Below, piece after piece: positions 26,795 to 34,490 of a DNA stretch of 64,000 nucleotides. This DNA comes from a virus. The position numbers and the translations under genes are program-made. The notes beneath the pieces were generated by a model. That model was given only the letters and a program-made list of their open reading frames with translations. It was not told where the DNA came from and ran no database searches. The stretch is from IMG/VR virus record IMGVR_UViG_3300042445_000711, positions 1-64,000 of that record; one strand, given 5' to 3'. The stretch's first letter is position 1. Each line of letters begins with the position of its first letter.

Positions 26795-27453
26795 TAATAA
26801 ATTATTTTATGTAAAAAGTTGCAATTATGTGAATTATCAAAAACTTTATAATCGGTATGTTTTTTAAAATTATATAAACCAATTATAGATGTATCTAAAT
26901 TACCATCTTCCTTAATATTATATATCTGATTATAAGATTTATATTCTTTTGAAATCATTAAAAAATCTAATTCGTAAGAACAATAATTTAAGTTAAATCC
27001 ATTATGTGGAAAATTACCACCACCAAACAAAATATGTGGTTCATATCCAACACTTAACTCTTCATCATATTCTAACTTATATTCTATAGCAGATATGTCA
27101 TTAACTAAAAAATCTAATATACGATTTACTTTATTATATCTAAACGATAATAAATTAAAATCATAACCAATTTCTGTTTCAGAAAATAAATATTTCCATT
27201 CGGTTTCTCCGTTTTTATTTAAATTGAGAATCAACATTAAATTATTGTTTTCTTTCTCAATATCTAACCCCATATAATTTGGAAGTTTTGCAAATACTGT
27301 TTTTTTTTCTGATGATTTTGTTAATATTTTTATGTTCATAGATAACGTAAAATCAGTATCACCCTCAAAAGTTTTACCAATCTCACCCGTATTTATTCCA
27401 TATGAAACCATATTTGGCCATAACAACCAAGGTTCTCCTTCTTTAATTATCAT
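26794..27453 (-). CDS. LamG-like (concanavalin A-fold) beta-sandwich protein
   Basis: A 219-residue protein composed mainly of alternating beta-strand patterns: FTLSMNIKIL, LLSFRYNKVNRILDFLVND, then HILFGGGNFPHNGF and YELDFLMISKEYKSYNQI. This order (ligand-facing strand, WxHVA-like middle strand, and a G-rich turn before a final strand and helix) is that of LamG or laminin-G-like sandwiches and resembles the C-terminal domains of the two GT7 proteins encoded upstream at 28835 and 30247. It has no catalytic motif. It may bind the glycan or peptide handled by the adjacent radical SAM proteins. It overlaps the copy-5 gene by 11 nt. Confidence 0.55.
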   Translation of the reverse strand: MIIKEGEPWLLWPNMVSYGINTGEIGKTFEGDTDFTLSMNIKILTKSSEKKTVFAKLPNYMGLDIEKENNNLMLILNLNKNGETEWKYLFSETEIGYDFNLLSFRYNKVNRILDFLVNDISAIEYKLEYDEELSVGYEPHILFGGGNFPHNGFNLNYCSYELDFLMISKEYKSYNQIYNIKEDGNLDTSIIGLYNFKKHTDYKVFDNSHNCNFLHKIIY

Positions 27454-28834
27454 ATTTGATTTTTTTATAAAACTCCTCTAATTCTGGAAATGTTTTTAAG
27501 AAATTAGTTCCTCTTCTTTTATCATGCTCATCTACAAATTTTACGAAATCTTTTCTATTTGTTTTTAAAATATTTGCATCCGTTTTTGATAATGACCAAT
27601 CATATATTCGTTTTATCTTTTCGGTTTCAACTTCGGTCATTCCCATATGAGTATTTGTAAAAATTGGAACACCTAAATATAAAGCAGTTTTAGCATTATC
27701 TAATATAAGTTCTTTTTGTTTATCAAATAATAATTTAACACTTTGGTGTTGTGGAAATCTTAAATAAGATGTATCTAATAATATAGGATGTTGCCAATAT
27801 CTTTCTAAATTTTGATGTTCTTTTTTGGTTTCCCAAACTTTTTCTATTAACTTATTATAACTAAATGGACTTAAAATATTATAAGTAGACATTATGGTTA
27901 TTGTAACTTTTGGTAATTTATAAAGTACTTTGTTTACATTATCCCAAAATTTATTAAAATTCAAACCATTACGAATATATTCAGCTTGTTCACCATATGC
28001 ATCAACTGATGTAAAAATAATAACTTCTTTAATTCTATCTTCCGAAATTATTCTGTCTAATTTTTGAATTAATTTATCAATTAGTTCATCGGTAACTCCT
28101 AAATTTGAATTAATTGCCAATTTTAATTCTTTGTTTGGATTTGGGTGTTCTAATATATAATCCAAAACTTTCCAAGTATCTTTTGATAAAAGTGGTTCTC
28201 CACCGGTAATTCTAAATGTATTTAAATCAGAATATAATTCAGGCCACCATTTCCAAAATGCTTCAACAAAAGGATTGTATTCACTTTGTAATATTGGCAA
28301 TCTATTTTTTTCAATTAACTTACCGTAACTGTTAAATGAATCTGTAGTTGGATACCCTCCTAATTGTTTTACTTCTTGCAACCATTGTGATGAATATTCA
28401 GGTCCACAATATGAACACTTAAAATTACAAGTATTAGAAAAACTAACTTCAACATATCTTGGATTAAAATCCGCTCTCCAATCTGATTGTATAATTTCAT
28501 CTAAATGTGGTTTAGACCAGGGTTCCGATGATTTATAAATTCTATCGGAATAATTATCCGAATTATCTTCAATATTCCAACAGTAATCACATTCTTCTGG
28601 TCTTTTACCATCTAACATTTCTTTTCTCTTATACTTTTTAAATTTAGTATTATGAAGTGCGGATGGATTTCGTTGTATTTCTGCTATTGGAATTTTATGA
28701 GCAGTTGGGTGGTGGCAAGAGTGATTAAGACCAGTTTGTAAGTGCATGGTTACCTGTGTCCATTTTGCTAAACAAAACCCACAACCTACTGAATCTAAAC
28801 TTTTTTTTGTTTCTTCAAATATATTATTTTGCAT
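27443..28834 (-). CDS. Radical SAM protein, twitch-type (copy 5)
   Basis: A 463-residue radical SAM protein. The cluster motif is C136-x3-C140-x2-C143 (SNTCNFKCSYCGPEYS), FRITGGEPLLSKDTWK is the GGEP motif, and IIFTSVDAYGEQAEYIRNG follows. N-terminal HSCHHPTAHKIP (C40) and ECDYCWNIED (C82, C85) match copy 4 closely. It is the first of the five to be transcribed, immediately after the GT7-LamG genes. The five-copy run with alternating auxiliary domains suggests an ordered multistep modification, though no substrate is apparent. Confidence 0.85.
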   Translation of the reverse strand: MQNNIFEETKKSLDSVGCGFCLAKWTQVTMHLQTGLNHSCHHPTAHKIPIAEIQRNPSALHNTKFKKYKRKEMLDGKRPEECDYCWNIEDNSDNYSDRIYKSSEPWSKPHLDEIIQSDWRADFNPRYVEVSFSNTCNFKCSYCGPEYSSQWLQEVKQLGGYPTTDSFNSYGKLIEKNRLPILQSEYNPFVEAFWKWWPELYSDLNTFRITGGEPLLSKDTWKVLDYILEHPNPNKELKLAINSNLGVTDELIDKLIQKLDRIISEDRIKEVIIFTSVDAYGEQAEYIRNGLNFNKFWDNVNKVLYKLPKVTITIMSTYNILSPFSYNKLIEKVWETKKEHQNLERYWQHPILLDTSYLRFPQHQSVKLLFDKQKELILDNAKTALYLGVPIFTNTHMGMTEVETEKIKRIYDWSLSKTDANILKTNRKDFVKFVDEHDKRRGTNFLKTFPELEEFYKKIKYDN

Positions 28835-30250
28835 CTATAATTTTACATTTATCATAACCGAATTTTCATCCAATTGTTCTATATTAACTAATTCGTATTT
28901 TAATGTACTCAAACCATCGTTTTTATAATCAATTTTATCTTGTTGCATTTCTAAAACATATCTTCTTTCGTTTCTGGCAGTTGTTTCTCCCTTTGCCCAT
29001 TTTTCAATACCACCCACATTAATTAACCCCTCTGTTCTATGTGGTAAACATAAGAATTTTCCATTTCTTCTATGCGGTAATATGGTGTGAGGAATTTCAA
29101 TGAGTTCATTTTTATATTCAACATTTGTAGATTCTCCAAAATCTAACGCCATAGTACAAATATCCAATACTAAATTTTCTTCTGGAGTATTAGTGTGTAG
29201 ATTTTTTATTTCTATTGGAGATAAACATCTATCCCATAATTTTATTTCAGCAATAGCACCTTTAAAATATGATTCGGTAGGGGATTTAGAATATCCAATA
29301 CAAAACGGCTCAAACCCATATCTTTTTAAATTTTCAGTAAAATGCAATGGAGATTGAGTACCAGTACCTAATCTTGCATCACTTTCTTTTCCGTTTAAAT
29401 AAAAATGTATTTTTTTATTATCATTATCAACTGCCATTGTTACCCAACTCCATTGATTTTCATATCGTTTAATCCATTGATATAAATGTTGTTTGGTTCT
29501 ATCCCAAAGTTGCATTGTATATGCTCTACTATTATTAAATGATAATCCCCAATCGTAACCAGGTTTTCTGAATATTGGATACTCTACAAATTGTCTTTCA
29601 GAATCTCCAATTAACCAAATAGGAACTTTTTCTATTTGTTGGTCTGCCTTTACTAATACAGAAATTGTGTGAGATTTTGATAAACACTCTCTTTGTTCAA
29701 TTGAAGGTCTGAATTTTATTTTTGAATCAATACCATTAAAATATCCTACAACTCTTTCCTCACTATATTCTAATTTTGTTTTATTAGCATATCCTTCTTT
29801 TACACATCTCCAAAATAAGTCATCATCCTCCATACCCCAATCCCAATAATCGTTAGAATAACCATTTGTTCTTTCTACTTGTTCTTTTGAGAATATAACT
29901 GCACCACCGAAATACTCTTCGTATTTTAGTTGATAATCTGATTGTGAGATACGAACTGCTATGTGTTGGGGGTTATCATTAGGAAACGAATAATCGCAAG
30001 TGTCATCCTCTGGAACCATATCTATATCGTGCCATACAATGTAATCACATCCATCTTCAAATGCGTGTTTAGCTGCTATATTTTTCATAGCACCTCTGTT
30101 AAACAACTTATCATCTACTTGATGTGCAAAATATATTTTAAAATCAATATTGGCTTCTTTTAAAAATTTAGAAACCGTTGGTATAAATTGTTTTAAATGT
30201 TGTTCTCTATTTCTATATGGAACACATACACCTAATTTATGTTTCGTCAT
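28835..30250 (-). CDS. GT7-like glycosyltransferase fused to a LamG-like domain (copy 1)
   Basis: A 471-residue two-domain protein. Residues 1-165 form a GT-A domain of the beta-1,4-galactosyltransferase (GT7) type: LGVCVPYRNREQHLKQF, FNRGAMKNIA, the metal motif HDIDMVPED (D75-x-D77), YFGGAVIFSKEQ and DWGMEDDDLFWR (137-148), the last being the family's WGGEDDD signature. From about residue 170 (GYFNGIDSKI) to about 390 follows a LamG-like beta-sandwich with SHTISVLVKA, WVTMAVDNDNKKIHFYLNG and GAIAEIKLWDRCLSP. This lectin-like domain may hold the acceptor. The gene overlaps its paralogue at 30247 by 4 nt. Confidence 0.85.
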   Translation of the reverse strand: MTKHKLGVCVPYRNREQHLKQFIPTVSKFLKEANIDFKIYFAHQVDDKLFNRGAMKNIAAKHAFEDGCDYIVWHDIDMVPEDDTCDYSFPNDNPQHIAVRISQSDYQLKYEEYFGGAVIFSKEQVERTNGYSNDYWDWGMEDDDLFWRCVKEGYANKTKLEYSEERVVGYFNGIDSKIKFRPSIEQRECLSKSHTISVLVKADQQIEKVPIWLIGDSERQFVEYPIFRKPGYDWGLSFNNSRAYTMQLWDRTKQHLYQWIKRYENQWSWVTMAVDNDNKKIHFYLNGKESDARLGTGTQSPLHFTENLKRYGFEPFCIGYSKSPTESYFKGAIAEIKLWDRCLSPIEIKNLHTNTPEENLVLDICTMALDFGESTNVEYKNELIEIPHTILPHRRNGKFLCLPHRTEGLINVGGIEKWAKGETTARNERRYVLEMQQDKIDYKNDGLSTLKYELVNIEQLDENSVMINVKL

Positions 30251-31680
30251 ATTCCTACATTAATATGCATTATTTTATTACTATGATGAAATTTACTATG
30301 TTCAATAAATTCCAAAGTTGATAATCCATCGTTTTTTATTAATTCATAATTGTGAAAAACTTCATTTTGAAATCTTAACTGATTCCATCTTGTAGACTGG
30401 TCTTTCCACCCATTTCCTAAAAATCCATTTTCTTCGTGTTTTAATAATCTAAAAGTACATTGTCTTCTATGAGGTATTTTAACTTCTGTAAATTCTGGAT
30501 ATTCCTCATCAACTATTTCACAATTTACAATTTTACCTTCTAATCCACTATTTGTTATATCTAATAAAGTATAATATTCTATTACATTTGCATCAAAATA
30601 CGTTTTTAAAGAATTATTTGATTTATAATTACCAAAAGGTTTCATTAATGATTTTGTTTCATTTGTTGAAATTTCTAATATTTCTTCATCTGATAAAACA
30701 TCATCAAAATATGCAAAAGTAGATATTGTACCTTTAAAATGATTTGGTATAGTTTCTCTTCCAGGTTTACCTGCTCCTAAATAAAATTTTGGTTCTTTTC
30801 TATAAAAATGTAATCTTTTAAACTTTTCAGTTTTGCCAATAAAAACACCATCCTGATATAATCTAATTGTATTTTCGGTTTTATCTAATACTACTGCAAT
30901 AGTTGTTTTGTATCTTGGTTTTATTTCTGAATTTATAAAATACGAATTATGTTCTGTATCGAATGCACAAAAATTATACCTAGAAAATGAATTATAACAA
31001 ATAGCAAAATCCCAACCAGGAATACTAAATACAGTAAACTCATCGGTTGGTTTTGTATGGTCTAATGGTTTTTCTTCTGGATAAAAATTTATAAAAAAGG
31101 TTGCATTATTATTTAAGTTAATAACATTATTACATTCAATATATGAATCGATACCATTAAACTTTAATGCTTTTCCCTTTCTACCTATATTACGAATTTT
31201 AAATGTGTCTAAATCAACTTTATTAACTTTACATCTTAATAACAAATCAGTATCTTCAAATCCCCATCCCCAATATTTGTTAGAGTAACCATTTATTTTT
31301 TCAAAATCTTTTACTGGAAATAATGTAACTCCACCAAAATATTCTTGAAAAGTATCTCTTTTTTTCTCATTGTTTTCTAACACAAAATTAGTTGCAAGAT
31401 GTAGTGGTTTATCCGAATACGAATAATCTACATCAACTGGCAACATATCAATATCGTGGAACACTACATAATCACATCTAGCTTTTAAAGCATAATTAAA
31501 TCCTATATTAAGTAATGTTCCTCTATTAAATTGTTTTGCATCATCCTGGTCAACTATGATGATTTTATGTTCTATATTACGAGAGATTAGGTAATTGGAC
31601 ATATAATCCAAAAACACCTTTAATTGAGTTTCTCTTCTTCTATATGGAACAATAACACCAAGTCTATGTCTATCCATCAA
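30247..31680 (-). CDS. GT7-like glycosyltransferase fused to a LamG-like domain (copy 2)
   Basis: A 477-residue paralogue of the gene at 28835 with the same order. The GT-A domain has LGVIVPYRRRETQLKVF, FNRGTLLNIG, HDIDMLPVD (D76-x-D78), FGGVTLFPVKD and YWGWGFEDTDLLLR (136-149). The LamG-like domain begins near residue 172 (KFNGIDSYIECNN), with NNNATFFINFYPEE, TIAVVLDKTENTIRLYQDG and GTISTFAYFDDVLSDEE. The second acidic site is EDTD, not EDDD as in copy 1, so the two may differ in donor or acceptor. Tandem duplication is likely. Confidence 0.85.
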   Translation of the reverse strand: MMDRHRLGVIVPYRRRETQLKVFLDYMSNYLISRNIEHKIIIVDQDDAKQFNRGTLLNIGFNYALKARCDYVVFHDIDMLPVDVDYSYSDKPLHLATNFVLENNEKKRDTFQEYFGGVTLFPVKDFEKINGYSNKYWGWGFEDTDLLLRCKVNKVDLDTFKIRNIGRKGKALKFNGIDSYIECNNVINLNNNATFFINFYPEEKPLDHTKPTDEFTVFSIPGWDFAICYNSFSRYNFCAFDTEHNSYFINSEIKPRYKTTIAVVLDKTENTIRLYQDGVFIGKTEKFKRLHFYRKEPKFYLGAGKPGRETIPNHFKGTISTFAYFDDVLSDEEILEISTNETKSLMKPFGNYKSNNSLKTYFDANVIEYYTLLDITNSGLEGKIVNCEIVDEEYPEFTEVKIPHRRQCTFRLLKHEENGFLGNGWKDQSTRWNQLRFQNEVFHNYELIKNDGLSTLEFIEHSKFHHSNKIMHINVGI

Positions 31681-31858
31681 TTGTTGGGTCTTTTGGTTTT
31701 GCTACTTTATGCCATTCAGCTAAATAATATTGTGCTCTATCACTCCACTCTTGTTTGTCAATTTCTTCAAACCAAACTGTAAGCGCATCTAATGTAGAAG
31801 CAATTTTTTCTAATGCTTTTACTTTCTTTTTTTCTAATTCAAATTGTTCTTCTGTCAT
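31670..31858 (-). CDS. Small hypothetical protein (62 residues)
   Basis: A short helical protein: MTEEQFELEKKKVKALEKIA, then TLDALTVWFEEID and QYYLAEWHKVAKPKDP. It overlaps the GT2-like gene upstream by 4 nt and the GT7 gene downstream by 11 nt, a packing typical of genuine genes in this operon. No motif is recognised. An accessory or coiled-coil partner for one of the flanking glycosyltransferases is possible, but nothing shows it. Confidence 0.6.
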   Translation of the reverse strand: MTEEQFELEKKKVKALEKIASTLDALTVWFEEIDKQEWSDRAQYYLAEWHKVAKPKDPTIDG

Positions 31859-32703
31859 ATTGATATTATTTGTTTAATTAATTGTTCCCACTTTGAATAC
31901 CCTAAATAATGATAAGTTGGTGATAATTCAAACCCAAACCTTTCATCATCTAATGGTAATTTAAATCTATACTTTGATAATGCTCTATACATAACTCTGT
32001 ATTCTTCCGAATATGAGTAATCTTTATTTTGATTTGCAACGTGCCTAATTCTACCCGCGCAAGTACTATCCCATTTAAAATGATGAACTTGTACATTATA
32101 CATTTCAATTGGTGCAATTAAAGGATGCTTCCAACCTTGCCATTTCCAAGTTGTATGTCCATCTATCTTTGCATAATGTTGTCCGTTTGTAATCTCAACA
32201 TATCCTTTTGCAATACAAATCTTATTAGGATTTGCACCACTTAATGGGTGTCTAAAAAATCCAGCATATGGAAACTTTTCGAATATATCATCTGTATCTA
32301 ATAACTCAACCATCTCCCCATCTACACCAATTCTATCTACGAATCCACCTCTAACCATATCCCATCCATTCATATCGCAAGCTGCTATAATAGATTTAAG
32401 TGAATACGAATAAGAGTGAAACTCATCATCATCTGATATTACCCACCAATCATTAGGATGCGAGGATTTAACTTCGTTGTAAAGTTTAGTTACTTTTTCC
32501 CAATTATATAATTCTTCAACTACTACTTTTACTATTTTAGCATTTCGAAATTGAGATACGATATTTTGAACCTCTGCTAAATTGGATTGCTCTTCCCAAT
32601 CATACACAACGATATGCATTTCATCCACCATATCTGTATAGTGGTTTAACATATGTTTTAATGTTGTTGTTCTAGAACCTGTTACTGTAACTAATCTAAT
32701 CAT
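31855..32703 (-). CDS. GT-A type glycosyltransferase (GT2-like)
   Basis: A 282-residue protein that starts MIRLVTVTGSRTTTLKHMLN, a GT2-like first strand and helix, and carries WWVISDDDEFHSY with D91-D93 as the metal-binding DxD, plus a later HHFKWDST segment with a His that could be the second metal ligand. The sugar donor cannot be inferred. It is coupled by 4-nt overlaps to the methyltransferase upstream and the 62-residue gene downstream. Confidence 0.75.
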   Translation of the reverse strand: MIRLVTVTGSRTTTLKHMLNHYTDMVDEMHIVVYDWEEQSNLAEVQNIVSQFRNAKIVKVVVEELYNWEKVTKLYNEVKSSHPNDWWVISDDDEFHSYSYSLKSIIAACDMNGWDMVRGGFVDRIGVDGEMVELLDTDDIFEKFPYAGFFRHPLSGANPNKICIAKGYVEITNGQHYAKIDGHTTWKWQGWKHPLIAPIEMYNVQVHHFKWDSTCAGRIRHVANQNKDYSYSEEYRVMYRALSKYRFKLPLDDERFGFELSPTYHYLGYSKWEQLIKQIISI

Positions 32704-33467
32704 TTTCTTCTAACTAATGTAAGACCTGTTGATGATGGTTTATTTTTTACTATTCCAAAGTTAAATAAATCAAATGTTTCCCATTTTGGATTTTCTTTTA
32801 ATTCTTTTACAAACTGAATAGGACCATTCCAATCTTCGTGGTCATTTCTATCTTTAACTTCGTTTGTAACTAAGTAACTATCCGCAAAATTAGGGTCAGT
32901 ATCGTGAATAGAAATAATTCCATTTCGGGATAAGAGTTGGGAATATAATTCAAAATCTTCTTTAACATTTTCATAACTGTGTCCTGCATCTATATGTAAG
33001 TAATCAATTTTAATATCATTTAATACAAAAAAATTATGGAATGCTTCTTCTGTAGTAGTTCCTAAAATACGAGGATGAAAGGTTCTTCTAAAAAATGATT
33101 CTTCTTTGAACCAATCTACCTTACCACCAATGCCATTCATAGCATCAACTACATAAGTAACCCCAATATCTCCCCAATTTAAGTTAGCATCACCTTCAAA
33201 TATACCTTGTCTGTATAAATCATATCTTGCCTGAGTCATTAATCTAGGCACAAAACCCCCACCACTACCTAAACAAACGCAAACTTTTGCTCTCATATAC
33301 TGAATAAGAGAATAAATAATTAAACCATCTCCTAAATGAGTATCAGTTGCTCCATGTGACCATCTGTATGGAACTGGTATTACTTCTTCTTCCTGATGTT
33401 CATTGAATTCTAAATTATTTGTTAAGTAACTTTTTAAGTAGTGTATATCTTGTAGTACTGGTAGCAT
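32700..33467 (-). CDS. Class I SAM-dependent methyltransferase (Methyltransf_24-like)
   Basis: A 255-residue protein with a Rossmann-type motif I VCLGSGGGFVPR (about 64-75), YLHIDAGHSYENVKEDFE (156-173) and NGIISIHDTD (182-191). The last two segments are the motifs of Methyltransf_24/cephalosporin-hydroxylase-like enzymes, where Asp and His near DxxHSYE and HDT line the active site. O-methylation of a sugar is the natural guess. A host-type promoter candidate lies 35 nt upstream (33502-33533), so this gene may open an independently expressed modification operon running to 17324. Confidence 0.85.
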   Translation of the reverse strand: MLPVLQDIHYLKSYLTNNLEFNEHQEEEVIPVPYRWSHGATDTHLGDGLIIYSLIQYMRAKVCVCLGSGGGFVPRLMTQARYDLYRQGIFEGDANLNWGDIGVTYVVDAMNGIGGKVDWFKEESFFRRTFHPRILGTTTEEAFHNFFVLNDIKIDYLHIDAGHSYENVKEDFELYSQLLSRNGIISIHDTDPNFADSYLVTNEVKDRNDHEDWNGPIQFVKELKENPKWETFDLFNFGIVKNKPSSTGLTLVRRK

Positions 33468-33500
33468 TGTCAGTTTTTTAGCTTGGTAATTAAAAGTACA

Positions 33501-34490
33501 TCAAATATACGAAAAAAAATTCAGATTAACAACTGTTTCTATCCATTTATTTTTATCAGTAAATTTTTCCAATCCTTTCTTTAATCTATCAAATTGTTTT
33601 TTATTTTTTTCAAATCCATCTTCTAATATTCGTAGATACTGATAATGAAATTGTTTTTTATTCATTGCTCTGTATCTGTATTTAATATCTTTCATCCAAT
33701 CAGAATGTATTATAGGTAATTTGCCATTATCTATTGCATCAAATATTGCATATCCAAATGGTTCTTTGGTATAACAACCGTGAAATATCTTGAATTGTTT
33801 TTGAAAAAATGTGTTGTGGAAACGATAATCAAATTCTATAAAAGTATGCACATCTGTATTTATCTTACTACCCTCCAACATTCGTTTATAATCGTATTTG
33901 TTTGAAAATATGAAAGCAGGTATCCCATCTAAGTAATGAGCATTTTTTCTTGTTTCACATCTTGCAGCATAACCAATCTTATTACTTACTACCTCTGTAT
34001 ATGGTTTGTTTTGTTTCCATTCATAGTAGTTTGGTATTGTAATTGTATTTGGATAGTATGTATGTATTGTATCTTTTTCATAACCTATCCATACGATATT
34101 TTTAGAATTGTCCAAAATATCCTTTTGCCAATGCCAATCCATTCTTGTCATTAGATTTTCGTACTCATCATTTAATCCCAACATATCAGGAATAAATGCA
34201 TGAACAAACGTTGTGTGAGTTTTGTGAAGATACTTTTTGATTATAGGATTTGGTTTGTAAGAATGGTGTAAAAAAACTATTTTATCACATTCATCTAATA
34301 TCCTATCTATTTCTTCATCATTTCCAAAAGTGTAGATTGCATCTTTTTCTGGCAATAGGGGTCTACCATCAACTACAATTTTATAATCTTCTGTAACTAA
34401 TGGTAAGATGCTCTCTACAAAGTTGTTACACCATATATCAGAACCACCTACTATATTTTTTCCGTAACCAGTTGTAATGAATACTATCAT
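33501..34490 (-). CDS. Putative GT-B glycosyltransferase
   Basis: A 329-residue protein beginning IVFITTGYGKNIVGGSDIW, the first strand and glycine loop of a GT-B N-terminal domain. A second Rossmann half follows NKIGYAARCETRKNAHYLDG. A donor-site-like segment, CYTKEPFGYAIFDAIDNGKLPII, recalls the E-x7-E helix of family 4 transferases, with Glu followed by an acidic residue further on. It directly follows the tail fibre gene with a 4-nt overlap, so it is co-expressed with a virion protein. The sugar is unknown. Confidence 0.7.
   Translation of the reverse strand: MIVFITTGYGKNIVGGSDIWCNNFVESILPLVTEDYKIVVDGRPLLPEKDAIYTFGNDEEIDRILDECDKIVFLHHSYKPNPIIKKYLHKTHTTFVHAFIPDMLGLNDEYENLMTRMDWHWQKDILDNSKNIVWIGYEKDTIHTYYPNTITIPNYYEWKQNKPYTEVVSNKIGYAARCETRKNAHYLDGIPAFIFSNKYDYKRMLEGSKINTDVHTFIEFDYRFHNTFFQKQFKIFHGCYTKEPFGYAIFDAIDNGKLPIIHSDWMKDIKYRYRAMNKKQFHYQYLRILEDGFEKNKKQFDRLKKGLEKFTDKNKWIETVVNLNFFSYI
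33502..33533 (-). promoter_or_regulatory. Host-type (Bacteroidota) promoter candidate
   Basis: On the coding strand GTTG (33533-33530), a 20-nt spacer, then TATATTTG (33509-33502), preceded by TTCG. Bacteroidota vegetative promoters are described as TTTG near -33 and TAnnTTTG near -7. Transcription would start near 33498 and give a leader of about 31 nt to the methyltransferase ATG at 33467. The element overlaps the 3' end of the GT-B gene. A second site with the same 20-nt spacer and the shared run TCGTATATTTG lies at 42270-42301. Confidence 0.5.
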
